Source: Stenotrophomonas humi
Lineage (GTDB): Bacteria; Pseudomonadota; Gammaproteobacteria; Xanthomonadales; Xanthomonadaceae
Direction of reading: 5' to 3'
Assembly: GCF_001431415.1 (NCBI RefSeq)
Contig: NZ_LDJI01000024.1
Coordinates: 1 to 44,233, forward strand
Length of the DNA: 44,233 bases
Shown here: one piece after another, positions 16,211 through 23,652 of the stretch
Layout: each line of letters starts with the position of its first letter
Numbering within the stretch: position 1 is the first letter of the stretch
Notes under the pieces: model-generated
What the model saw: only the letters and a program-made list of their open reading frames with translations
What the model was told of the DNA's origin: nothing
The model's database searches: none
Made by a program: the position numbers and the translations under genes

Positions 16211-16759
16211 ATGGACATTCCCGTGACCGCCGCTGATGCCACTACCGGACTGCAACAACGCTTTGCGGGCTTGCTGGCCCAGCATCAGGGCATCGTGCTC
16301 AAGGTGTCCCGCGCCTGGACCCGGGATATCGACGATCGCCAGGACCTGATCCAGGAGATCAGCGTGCAGGCGTGGCGCGCCTTTCCGGCGTTCATGCCGG
16401 AGAAGGCGGCATTCAGCACCTGGCTGTACCGCGTGGCGTTGAACGTAGCCATTTCCCAGCAGCGCGGTCGGCGCCTGCGGCAGCGTCATCACGCCGATGT
16501 CGAGCCCGACCATCTCGAACAGCTGGCGAGCCCCGCCGAGACCGTCGAGGATGCCGCGCAGCTGGCCCAGCTGCATGCGCTGATCCACTCGCTGCCGTCG
16601 ATGGATCGTGCGCTGTTGCTGCTGCACCTGGACGACTACAGCCATCAACAGATCGGCGATGTACTCGGCATCAGTGCCAGCAATGCCGCCACCCGCCTGC
16701 ACCGGCTGCGCCAGCAGCTGCGGCAACAGGCCAACCCCACCCCGAACGCTAGAGGCTGA
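16211..16759 (+). CDS. ECF-type RNA polymerase sigma factor
   Basis: A 182 aa sigma-70 family factor. Region 2 spans about residues 25-85 (DLIQEISVQAWRAFPAF, then FSTWLYRVALNVAISQQR). Region 4 spans about 125-175 with the helix-turn-helix YSHQQIGDVLGISASNAATRLHRLRQQL. Regions 1 and 3 are lacking, as in the extracytoplasmic-function group. The ATG at 16211 has no strong ribosome site; translation may be weak. The stop is 4 bases before the start of a membrane protein gene, so the pair forms a sigma/membrane-partner operon. The target promoters are not known. Confidence 0.93.
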   Translation: MDIPVTAADATTGLQQRFAGLLAQHQGIVLKVSRAWTRDIDDRQDLIQEISVQAWRAFPAFMPEKAAFSTWLYRVALNVAISQQRGRRLRQRHHADVEPDHLEQLASPAETVEDAAQLAQLHALIHSLPSMDRALLLLHLDDYSHQQIGDVLGISASNAATRLHRLRQQLRQQANPTPNARG

Positions 16760-16763
16760 TGCG

Positions 16764-17426
16764 ATGGAACTGGAACAACTCAAGCTCGCCTGGGCGCAAC
16801 AGGCACAGCGTATCGACCAACTGGAAATTGTCGCCCTGCAGGCGTGGCGTGAACCACGCCAGCGTGCCATCCGTCGGCGCTTGCGCTGGTTCAGCGGCTT
16901 GCAGCTGGTATGGCTGCTGGTGTGGATCGTCGTCACCGTGTTGGCGGCCGGCTTCTGGATCGAACACCGGCAAGTGCCGCAGCTGCTGCTGACCGGCCTG
17001 GCCTTCCACGTCTACGGCATTGTCGCGATCTGGGTGTCGATCACCCGCGCGATGCTGGCCATGCGCGTGGACACGGCCAACGTGCCGTTGCTCAGACAGC
17101 TGACGCGGCTGGCGCAGCTGCGGCGCTTCACTGCACTCACCGAGCTGGCATTGGGCCTACCCTGGTTCTGCCTGTGGCTGCTGGCGGTGCAGTGGCTGTG
17201 CGTGCAGTGGCTGGGAGTGGATCTCTACGCAATGGCGCCGCGCTGGTTCCTCGGCACGTTGGGCTTCGGTGTGGCGGCGATGATGGGCAGCATCGCGTTT
17301 GCGCGTTGGGTGATGAAGCGCCTGCCTGAAACGCACGGGTTGCAGCGCCTGCTGGATGGCCTGTCCGGTTGCTCGCTGGCCCGCGCGCAGCAGCAGTTGC
17401 GGGAGCTGGAGCAGGGCGCGCCATGA
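16764..17426 (+). CDS. Membrane protein cotranscribed with the sigma factor
   Basis: A 220 aa protein. A charged N-terminal stretch (MELEQLKLAWAQQAQRIDQLE) has the look of a short cytoplasmic helix. Four hydrophobic segments follow, near residues 40-62, 67-88, 120-145 and 155-178. A soluble C-terminal tail with LARAQQQLRELEQ ends it. No zinc-binding HxxxCxxC motif of ZAS anti-sigma factors is seen. Its position directly after the sigma gene suggests it modulates that factor, but this is inference. The start at 16764 is 4 bases from the sigma stop. Confidence 0.85.
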   Translation: MELEQLKLAWAQQAQRIDQLEIVALQAWREPRQRAIRRRLRWFSGLQLVWLLVWIVVTVLAAGFWIEHRQVPQLLLTGLAFHVYGIVAIWVSITRAMLAMRVDTANVPLLRQLTRLAQLRRFTALTELALGLPWFCLWLLAVQWLCVQWLGVDLYAMAPRWFLGTLGFGVAAMMGSIAFARWVMKRLPETHGLQRLLDGLSGCSLARAQQQLRELEQGAP

Positions 17427-17439
17427 ACAAATTCCAGCG

Positions 17440-17467
17440 TGCAGGAGGGGCCTGGGCCGCTCCTGCA
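17440..17467. repeat. Hairpin between convergent genes, REP-like
   Basis: TGCAGGAGGGGC and GCCGCTCCTGCA form a 12-base stem with one mismatch around four bases. It sits exactly between two convergent genes ending at 17426 and 17474, so it can serve as a terminator for both strands. On the minus strand it reads GCAGGAGCGGC, similar to the family at 13746, 27660, 42721 and 42806. Confidence 0.6.
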
Positions 17468-17473
17468 ACTTCG

Positions 17474-17893
17474 TTACGACGTCGACGCGCGCTTCCAGAC
17501 TTCACGCTCCACCCGGCGCTCGCCTTCCCAGCGTTCCAGCGTCCACACATCGCCTTCCAGCGTGTAACGGAATTCATAGCTGCCGCCGTTTTCCAACGGG
17601 TAGGACGCCATCAGCGGCGTTTCCACGTAGCGGTCACCTTCGGCGCGATAGGTGCCCGAGCCACCAGCCCAGAACCTGCCGTCGCTGGTGGTGGTGAAGG
17701 CAAAGCGGCCGTCGGCCAGCAGCTTGGTCCCGGCCAGTTTCTGGCTGGCGTACGCGACTGGCTCGCCTTCCTTGTTGATGAACTCCCCGGACTGCAATTG
17801 CCAGGCGCCCTGCAGCGACGATGCATCGCCCGCTTGGGCGCAGAACGCGGCGGCAGCCAATACAAACACCCCCAGACACGCACGCATCGACAT
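17474..17893 (-). CDS. Secreted small protein, lipocalin-like
   Basis: A 139 aa protein with a signal peptide ending near AFCAQA-GD. The mature part opens SSLQGAWQLQSGEFINKEGE and is rich in beta strands with aromatic and Gly turns (GRFAFTTTSDGRFWAGGSGTYRAEGDRYVETP). The pattern resembles small lipocalin-like or calycin domains (LxGxWxL opening), but the family is not certain. AGGGGA lies 7 bases before the ATG at 17893; another ATG stands at 17887. Probably periplasmic. It ends against the sigma operon across the hairpin at 17440. Confidence 0.82.
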   Translation of the reverse strand: MSMRACLGVFVLAAAAFCAQAGDASSLQGAWQLQSGEFINKEGEPVAYASQKLAGTKLLADGRFAFTTTSDGRFWAGGSGTYRAEGDRYVETPLMASYPLENGGSYEFRYTLEGDVWTLERWEGERRVEREVWKRASTS

Positions 17894-18038
17894 CGGCGAC
17901 TCCCCTGTGATGAACAGCCGGCATTGTGCGCGGTGCCTGCGCTTGCGTGCCAACACCGGTACATCGGCAACCGTTGGCTCAGGCAGGCCGTTGCGGGGGC
18001 GGTATCATTGCCGCCACCCCAGAAACGGCAGCAGCAAC

Positions 18039-18428
18039 GTGCAGACCATCCTGACCCCGGTATCGATTGGCGAACTGATCGACAAGATCACGATCCTCGA
18101 AATCAAGGCCGAGCGCATCACCGATGCGGCCAAACTGGCCAACGTACGCACCGAGCTGGACGGGCTGTGGCCGCTTTGGCTGGAACAGCAGGCCGCGCGA
18201 CCGACGCTGGGTGCGCTCAAGGATCAGCTCAAGGCGATCAACGAGCGCATGTGGGACATCCAGGACCGGCTGCGTGACAAGGAAGCGGCACAGGACTTCG
18301 GTGCGGATTTCATCACCCTGGCGCGTGGCGTGTACGGCACCAACGGTGAACGCGTGGTGGTGAAGAACGACATCAACCGCGTAGCGGGTTCGGCGCTGGT
18401 GGAAGAGAAGCAGTATCAGGGAGAGTGA
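18039..18428 (+). CDS. DUF6165-family protein
   Basis: A 129 aa cytoplasmic protein that opens with VQTILTPVSIGELIDKITILEIKAERITD, a block typical of a small conserved family (DUF6165) of unknown function. It is largely helical with many charged residues (ALKDQLKAINERMWDIQDRLRDKE). The first family residues fit a GTG start at 18039; no ATG is available near it. The frame is open far upstream, but that part overlaps the divergent gene. In other bacteria the family is often found near polysaccharide genes, which are not visible here. Confidence 0.88.
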   Translation: MQTILTPVSIGELIDKITILEIKAERITDAAKLANVRTELDGLWPLWLEQQAARPTLGALKDQLKAINERMWDIQDRLRDKEAAQDFGADFITLARGVYGTNGERVVVKNDINRVAGSALVEEKQYQGE

Positions 18429-18443
18429 AGGCTGCTTCTGATT

Positions 18444-18487
18444 CCTTCTCCCGCCGGGAGAAGGTGGCCCGAAGGGCCGGATGAGGG
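18444..18487 (+). repeat. Composite two-hairpin intergenic repeat
   Basis: CCTTCTCCC and GGGAGAAGG (18444-18464) make a 9-base stem with a 3-base loop. It is followed by GGCCC-GAA-GGGCC (18466-18478) and GGATGAGGG. This composite is a familiar dispersed repeat in Proteobacteria. It lies 15 bases after the DUF6165 stop. Its GATGAGGG end can pair with the CCCTCA start of the next repeat at 18563. Confidence 0.8.
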
Positions 18488-18562
18488 AGACGTTGCGGGT
18501 TATCCATCAAGGCGCGTGGTGACGCGTTCGTCTTCACGGCCTCTGAAATCTGATTGAGGCGC

Positions 18563-18640
18563 CCCTCACCCCAACCCCTCTCCCGCTTGCGGGAGAGGGG
18601 CTTCAATCAAGGCTTCAAGCAGGGCTTCAAACTGCTTCAG
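18563..18640 (+). repeat. GC-rich intergenic repeat with tandem tail
   Basis: Positions 18563-18600 are a full copy of the unit seen inverted at 8-112 and cut at 44201, with CCCCTCTCCCGC against GCGGGAGAGGGG as its hairpin. It is followed by imperfect tandem copies of GGCTTCAA (18599-18630). A similar GGCTTCA run also follows the copy at 74-112, so the tail seems part of the element. It lies between convergent gene ends at 18428 and 18637. Confidence 0.85.
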
Positions 18641-19653
18641 AACGCGATCTGCGCCCACAGGCCGGCTTCGTGGCTTTCCAGCTTCTTCTTCGCCGTTTCC
18701 TGCTCCACGCGCTTGCCTACCATGGCCAGGCGCAGGTGCTTGTTCGGTTTCCATTCCACGCCCACCTGCTGATAGCGCTCACGGGTGCGTGGGTCGATGT
18801 CCAGGCTCATGCGGGTTTCATCGACGCGGGCGAATACCGCGTACTGCGGGGTGAACTGGTAGCTGCTCCAGGCCGACCAGCCGCGCTGGTCGTCGCTGCC
18901 CGGCTTGGTGATGCGGGTCCAGTCCTGGGCGCTGAAGTACTGCCCGCCCACGCGCGCGCGCTCACCCACCCAGCTGGCCATCGTATTCCAGCGCTGCGCG
19001 GTGTGCTCATGCGGCAGGTCACCTGAATCCTGTGCGCGGGTGCCGCGATAGCCGCCCATCGCCAGTTCCACGCCCTTGGCCGGGGTCCAGCCCACACGCG
19101 CTTCCACATCGGCACGGTTGCCCAGCCGCGGCTTCTGGAAGCCACCACCGGTCACCACCGAGGCGGCGTAGACGAAATCGCCGCGGCTGTACTGGCCATG
19201 CACGCCGTAGTCAGCGGGCGTGCCCAGTTTGGTGCGGGCGATCAGGCCGGCATCCACGTAGCGGAAACCTTCGCGCGCCGACTCCTGTGCGATCCACGGC
19301 GTCGGCGCATTACCCAGCCGCAACCAGCTGCCCTTGCCGAAGCTGCGCTGCAGGTAGGCATGGCGCAGCCACAGGTCGCTGACGTCGCTGTTGCGCAGCC
19401 ACTGCACATCGGTGGTCACCTGCGCCGTCCAGCGTTCGTTGAAGCGATGATCCACGGTGATGAAGGTGCGCTTGAGGTCCATCGCCAGGCCTTCGTCGGC
19501 GGTTTCCACGCCGTCGCGATCCAGTTGGCTGGCATTGACGAAAATCTGTGCCGACACCTTGGTGGCCGGTGCGCCGTCTTCGGCGTGGACCAGCGTCGGC
19601 AGGCAGGCCATGGCCAGTGCGGCGGCCAGCGTGCCATGGGAAACAAACTGCAT
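18637..19653 (-). CDS. Outer-membrane porin-like beta-barrel protein
   Basis: A 338 aa protein with a signal peptide cut after LVHA-ED. The rest alternates hydrophobic and polar residues as in outer-membrane barrels (FITVDHRFNERWTAQVTTDVQWL and similar strands). The last residues WAQIAF end in phenylalanine, the BAM signature. It resembles phosphate-selective or OprO/P-like porins, though the substrate is unknown. The ATG at 19653 has an AGGAG site; a GTG at 19656 is just before it. It is the last gene of a three-gene minus-strand unit after two multiheme cytochromes, with a 41-base gap. Confidence 0.88.
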   Translation of the reverse strand: MQFVSHGTLAAALAMACLPTLVHAEDGAPATKVSAQIFVNASQLDRDGVETADEGLAMDLKRTFITVDHRFNERWTAQVTTDVQWLRNSDVSDLWLRHAYLQRSFGKGSWLRLGNAPTPWIAQESAREGFRYVDAGLIARTKLGTPADYGVHGQYSRGDFVYAASVVTGGGFQKPRLGNRADVEARVGWTPAKGVELAMGGYRGTRAQDSGDLPHEHTAQRWNTMASWVGERARVGGQYFSAQDWTRITKPGSDDQRGWSAWSSYQFTPQYAVFARVDETRMSLDIDPRTRERYQQVGVEWKPNKHLRLAMVGKRVEQETAKKKLESHEAGLWAQIAF

Positions 19654-19694
19654 CACTACTCTCCTGAAGCCAGCGCTTTGCTGGCGTTATGCGA

Positions 19695-20603
19695 TCAGTA
19701 ACGGGCGTCCTTGGGCTTCTTGTCGCGGGGCCAGTCATTGGCCTTGCCCGCGAAATCGGGACGTGGCTTCTTGATGAAGTACTCGGCCACGTCCACCGCA
19801 TCCTGGTCGCTCATCACGCCCTGCCCGTACGGCGGCTCGCGTTTCACGCCCAGCGGCATGTTGTGTTTGACAAACCCGGCAGCCTTGTACAGACGGGCCA
19901 TGCCGGCACCGATGTTGAACGAGGCATCCCCCCATAGCGGCGGGAAGATGTATTCATTGAACTGATCTTTCATGCCCTCGCCGTTGTCGCCGTGGCAGCT
20001 GGCGCACTGGGCGGCGTAGATCACCTCCCCCCGGGCCATGTCTGGCTGCAACGAGGTATCGATCGGCCCTTCGGTCTTGCCCGACACCTTGGCGCCCTGC
20101 GGCACGCCGGTGCCCAGCCAGCGCATGTAGGCGAGCATGGCCTGCATTTCCTGCGACTCCACCGGCAACTTGGCACCGTTCATCGAACGCACGAAACAGC
20201 CGTTGATGCGCTCGGGCAGGTCGATCTCCTTGCCGGGGCGCGGCATGTAACGCGGGTAGGTGCTGCCGGTGTTGATGTAGTGGTTGCGCAGCGCGACCCG
20301 GCCTTGTGCCATATGGCAGGAGTTGCAGTTCAAGCCGTTGCCGACGTTGTCCGGCAGCAGCCGCGCGGTGTCGCTGAGCAGGCGCCGGCCCAGCATCACC
20401 GATTCGGCATTGGCCAGTGCGGCAATCTCCTCGGCACTGGGCGCGAGGTAGTGGCCGATCACCGTGCCCTGCTTGTCGAGGATGTCCATCGGCACCGGCG
20501 CGGGGGCGTCCAGGTTGGGATGCATGTGCGCATACCAGGCTGCCGCGCCGGCACTGACGGCCAATGCCATAACGGCGGCTGCAATCATCAGTTTGATCTT
20601 CAT
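19695..20603 (-). CDS. TsdA-like diheme cytochrome c
   Basis: A 302 aa periplasmic cytochrome with an N-terminal signal or anchor. Heme sites are CNSCH (93-97) and CASCH (200-204). Between them stands ERINGCFVRSMNG with Cys136, the unusual cysteine axial ligand of heme 1 in thiosulfate dehydrogenases of the TsdA type. Met249 in KAAGFVKHNMPLG is a likely ligand of heme 2. This pattern points to thiosulfate-tetrathionate chemistry or a related redox reaction. Its start overlaps the stop of the triheme cytochrome gene (ATGA), so both are coupled. Symbol withheld because function is not proven. Confidence 0.92.
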   Translation of the reverse strand: MKIKLMIAAAVMALAVSAGAAAWYAHMHPNLDAPAPVPMDILDKQGTVIGHYLAPSAEEIAALANAESVMLGRRLLSDTARLLPDNVGNGLNCNSCHMAQGRVALRNHYINTGSTYPRYMPRPGKEIDLPERINGCFVRSMNGAKLPVESQEMQAMLAYMRWLGTGVPQGAKVSGKTEGPIDTSLQPDMARGEVIYAAQCASCHGDNGEGMKDQFNEYIFPPLWGDASFNIGAGMARLYKAAGFVKHNMPLGVKREPPYGQGVMSDQDAVDVAEYFIKKPRPDFAGKANDWPRDKKPKDARY

Positions 20604-21946
20604 TGCGCAGCCTCCTCCGGCAGGTAATGCACGGGTTTGTCGGCCACCACGCGGCGCATGCGCGCGATGTCGTCGGCGCTGACCGCACTGGCGCGGTTTC
20701 CCCAGCCGTTGCGGATGAAGGTCATGATCTGCGCCAGCTCGCCATTGGACACATGCGCGAAGCCGGGCATGGTGAAGGCCATGCGGTCGTGCGGCGTATG
20801 CGGTGTGGCACCGCCGGCCAGCGTCACCTGGATCAGCGAGCTGGGGTCGTCGGCGAACACGATGGAATTGCCCGCCAGCGCCGGGTAGATGCGTGGTGCG
20901 CCCTTGCCATCGGCGCGGTGGCAGGCCTGGCAATGTTCCGAATAAGCCAGCGCACCGGGCACGCGGTAATCACCGTTGCGCAGCGCCTCGGTGGTGAGGT
21001 CCTGCTTGGGCAGCCATTGCTGCGCATGGCCTTCGCGGGGCGGAAGTTGCTTGAGGTAATGCGCCATCGCCTGCAGGTCTTCGGCCGTCATGTGCTGCGT
21101 GCTGTGCTCCACGACGTCGGCCATGCCGCCGAATGCAGCGGAACGGTCGGTGCGGCCGGTGCGCAGGAACTGCACGATCTCGTCTTCCTTCCATGACGCC
21201 AGACCGGTGCCTTCGTCACGCAGATTTTTTGCATACCAGCCTTCCAGCACCGAGCCGGACAGGAAGTGGCGGCTGTCGTCATCGCCCAGCGCCTTTTCCT
21301 GGAACGCCAGACCACGCGGGGTATGACAAGCGCCGCAATGGGCGAAGCCTTCCACCAGATAGGCGCCGCGCTGTGCGCTGGCATCCAGCGCGGGATCAGG
21401 CGTATGCGTGCGCGGCCGCGCGAACATCAACTGCCAGTACGACAACGGCCAACGCATGCTCGCCGGCCACGGAATGGTGGATGCGGCGTTGTCCTGTGCA
21501 ACCGGCTGCACCGACGACATGAAGTAGGCGTAAAGCGCCTTGATCTCGTCATCGGAGCTGATCATGTAAGACACATACGGCATGGCCGGGTACAGCGGTT
21601 GGCCATCGGCGCGAATACCGCGCCGCACCGCACGCTCGAAATCGGCATAGCTGTAGCTGCCGATGCCCTGCGCACGATCCGGGGTGATGTTGGTCGAATA
21701 GATCGTGCCCATCGGCGTCTGCATGCCCAGGCCACCTGCATAGGGCTTGCCACCCGGCGCGGTGTGGCAGGCGGCGCAATCGGCGACGCGCGACAGGTAC
21801 TCGCCGCGCTGGATCAACTGCGGATCATTGATATCCACGGTGGCGCGCTGCGGCGGTGCGAACCACAGCGGCGTCGAACGCGCGATGCCATACGCAGCGG
21901 CCGCGCCAACCACCATCACCAGCAGGAATTTCGAGAACTTTCTCAT
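20600..21946 (-). CDS. Triheme cytochrome c, AdhB/gluconate dehydrogenase subunit type
   Basis: A 448 aa membrane-anchored periplasmic cytochrome. An N-terminal anchor (FLLVMVVGAAAAYGIA) is followed by three heme c sites: CAACH (57-61), CGACH (204-208) and CQACH (339-343). The order and the blocks GGKPYAGGLGMQTPMGTIYSTNITPD and SYMISSDDEIKALYAYF match cytochrome subunits of periplasmic alcohol, aldehyde and gluconate dehydrogenases. No matching catalytic subunit is next to it; instead it is coupled to the TsdA-like cytochrome. It may hand electrons to the quinone pool or an oxidase. The gene begins the operon. Confidence 0.93.
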   Translation of the reverse strand: MRKFSKFLLVMVVGAAAAYGIARSTPLWFAPPQRATVDINDPQLIQRGEYLSRVADCAACHTAPGGKPYAGGLGMQTPMGTIYSTNITPDRAQGIGSYSYADFERAVRRGIRADGQPLYPAMPYVSYMISSDDEIKALYAYFMSSVQPVAQDNAASTIPWPASMRWPLSYWQLMFARPRTHTPDPALDASAQRGAYLVEGFAHCGACHTPRGLAFQEKALGDDDSRHFLSGSVLEGWYAKNLRDEGTGLASWKEDEIVQFLRTGRTDRSAAFGGMADVVEHSTQHMTAEDLQAMAHYLKQLPPREGHAQQWLPKQDLTTEALRNGDYRVPGALAYSEHCQACHRADGKGAPRIYPALAGNSIVFADDPSSLIQVTLAGGATPHTPHDRMAFTMPGFAHVSNGELAQIMTFIRNGWGNRASAVSADDIARMRRVVADKPVHYLPEEAAQ

Positions 21947-22150
21947 TGCATCTTTTCATTTGAAGCTGGCTCATTGTCGAAGGGCCTGCCAAGTGCCGCC
22001 CTGATCCAGATCAATAGACATGCGATTGCCAACGTCTTGGCACGGCGCCAAATCTTCACGGATGCAATGTATTGGCGAGCGGATTCCGACAAAGGCTTCG
22101 CTGCCACGCAACCCGGCATGGCCGCCCGTCAAGCGCAGTCACGCGCCCAC

Positions 22151-22176
22151 AAAAAAGGCCAGGCAATGCCTGGCCT
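22151..22176 (-). terminator. Rho-independent terminator of the zinc-ribbon/SPFH unit
   Basis: Read on the minus strand, AGGCCAGGCA and TGCCTGGCCT form a 10-base stem separated by one base (effectively 8 pairs with a 5-base loop), followed by TTTTTT (complement of 22151-22156). It lies 25 bases after the stop of the small zinc-ribbon gene at 22201. It closes the unit that starts at 24734. Confidence 0.92.
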
Positions 22177-22200
22177 CGTGCTTTCGGGTAGTTGCGTGCT

Positions 22201-22362
22201 TCAGCCGGCGGCGGTGGCGCTGCAGAGCGGATGGCGGGCTTGCATTACGACGGTCTTCATCGAAAGGCACTGCGGGCAAACCCGTTCCAGCACTTTGATT
22301 ACCGGCGCATACACCGCCTTGCACTTGTTGCACTGGACCCTTCCAGTCGTGTTGGCTTCCAT
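22201..22362 (-). CDS. Small zinc-ribbon protein
   Basis: A 53 aa protein. Four cysteines at 11, 14, 29 and 32 (VQCNKCKAVY, VCPQC) form one zinc ribbon. The larger protein encoded just upstream has its first four cysteines at the same residue numbers (11, 14, 29, 32), an unusual likeness. The ATG at 22362 has GGGAGG upstream; an ATG at 22383 is less likely. It is 84 bases after the larger zinc-ribbon gene and 25 bases before a strong terminator, so it probably shares their transcript. Function unknown. Confidence 0.8.
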   Translation of the reverse strand: MEANTTGRVQCNKCKAVYAPVIKVLERVCPQCLSMKTVVMQARHPLCSATAAG

Positions 22363-22446
22363 GAGCCTCCCTCTTCTTTCCATACGAACTTATGGGATAT
22401 GAGGGCCATCCCACCGGAATTCAATCCGTGCAGCTGAACGCGCCGG

Positions 22447-23652
22447 TCATTGCAGCATGCCCATCACGTACAGCAGCACCAGCAATCCGATCACACCCGC
22501 CAGCACCGCGAAGAAGATTTTCCACGCGCTGTAGGGCCGTTCGCCGGCAATTTCCCCGGTATAGCCGTTGCCCAGCACCTGGAAGCTGCGCGAGCCGTAG
22601 GTGTAGCTGACCAGCCATACCGGTACCAGGATGTGCTTGAAGGTGCGGTTGCGGTAGTCCGCGTATACCTGCAGGTTGCGATACGTGTCGCCGGGCACCT
22701 GCTCGGCACACAGCGCGCGCGTCTGCGACTGCATCTGTGCTTCGCCCTGCTGTGCGGCCTGGCGCAGGTCCACCTGGTAACGCTCCACCGTCCAGCCACG
22801 CACGAACTCGGGCGAGTACGGCTTGAGATCGCTGCTGGTGGGAAAGTTACCAATCTTCTGCAGCAGTTCCGGGTGCACGCCCACCGTACCGGGCACCAGC
22901 TCGTCATCGAAGAAGTGCTGCAGCGAACCGGATGCTGGTTCCCAGCGCGTGCGCTGCTCCTGCCGGGTCTGCGTGTTTCCCTGTGAATCGCGGTAACTCA
23001 CGGTGACGTAGTAGTGATACCCGGCCTCGGCGGTCCAGCGCGCGGCAACGTTCGCATCGAACGTCCAGTACGGCAGGTACATGCCCTTGAGCGTATCGGT
23101 CAGCGCGGCGGTCTTGAGCCGGTTCGGCGCGAACCAGCGGTTGCCGTACCAGCGGCGGATCGCATCGCGCACCTGGCCATCACTGACGCGGAACGGCAGC
23201 AGGCTCTGCGGGGTGATCGCATCGCCCAGTGATTCATGCGCGATGATCGAAGGTGAACCACAGAACTCACAGCGGTCGGCCACCTTGCCATCCACGAACA
23301 CCGAGATGGCGTGGCAACTCTGGCACTGCACCTCACGCGGCTGCGCACCGTAACCGCGCTGCGCCTGCGGGGTGGCCGCCATGCTCTGCAGCATGCCCAG
23401 CACACCGCCCTGCCTGGCATCTTCCGGCGGCAGCGGCGGGGGCTGTGTTTCCTGTGCCTGCAGGCGCGCCAGTGCTTCGAGCAGGTCCTGCTCGACCACG
23501 CCGGCACTGCCATCGCCCACGCCCTCGGCCGCCTCCGACAGCGGCACGATGGTGCCGCAGTACGGGCAGGCCAACGCCTGCTTGGCCGCATTCCATTGCA
23601 GATCCCCGCCACATTCCGGGCAGGGATGCTTGCCCACCGTCACTTTACCCAT
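22447..23652 (-). CDS. Zinc-ribbon protein with C-terminal membrane segment
   Basis: A 401 aa protein with two zinc ribbons: Cys11/14/29/32 (CPECGGDLQW, CPYCG) and Cys110/113/128/131 (CQSCH, CEFCG), joined by a helical linker. A beta-rich middle domain follows (YLPYWTFDANVAARWTAEAGYHYYVTVSYRDSQGN). One hydrophobic helix ends it (IFFAVLAGVIGLLVLLYVMGML). The plan matches TFIIB-type zinc ribbon proteins found next to SPFH genes. Start and the SPFH stop overlap by four bases (ATGA), so the two are coupled. The C-terminal helix implies membrane anchoring; no enzyme motif is seen. Confidence 0.9.
   Translation of the reverse strand: MGKVTVGKHPCPECGGDLQWNAAKQALACPYCGTIVPLSEAAEGVGDGSAGVVEQDLLEALARLQAQETQPPPLPPEDARQGGVLGMLQSMAATPQAQRGYGAQPREVQCQSCHAISVFVDGKVADRCEFCGSPSIIAHESLGDAITPQSLLPFRVSDGQVRDAIRRWYGNRWFAPNRLKTAALTDTLKGMYLPYWTFDANVAARWTAEAGYHYYVTVSYRDSQGNTQTRQEQRTRWEPASGSLQHFFDDELVPGTVGVHPELLQKIGNFPTSSDLKPYSPEFVRGWTVERYQVDLRQAAQQGEAQMQSQTRALCAEQVPGDTYRNLQVYADYRNRTFKHILVPVWLVSYTYGSRSFQVLGNGYTGEIAGERPYSAWKIFFAVLAGVIGLLVLLYVMGMLQ

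Noticed and set aside
18599..18640. Tandem GGCTTCAA copies as a possible CRISPR-like array
   Set aside because: The units are too short and imperfect, without regular spacers or cas genes; they fit the tail of the dispersed repeat.
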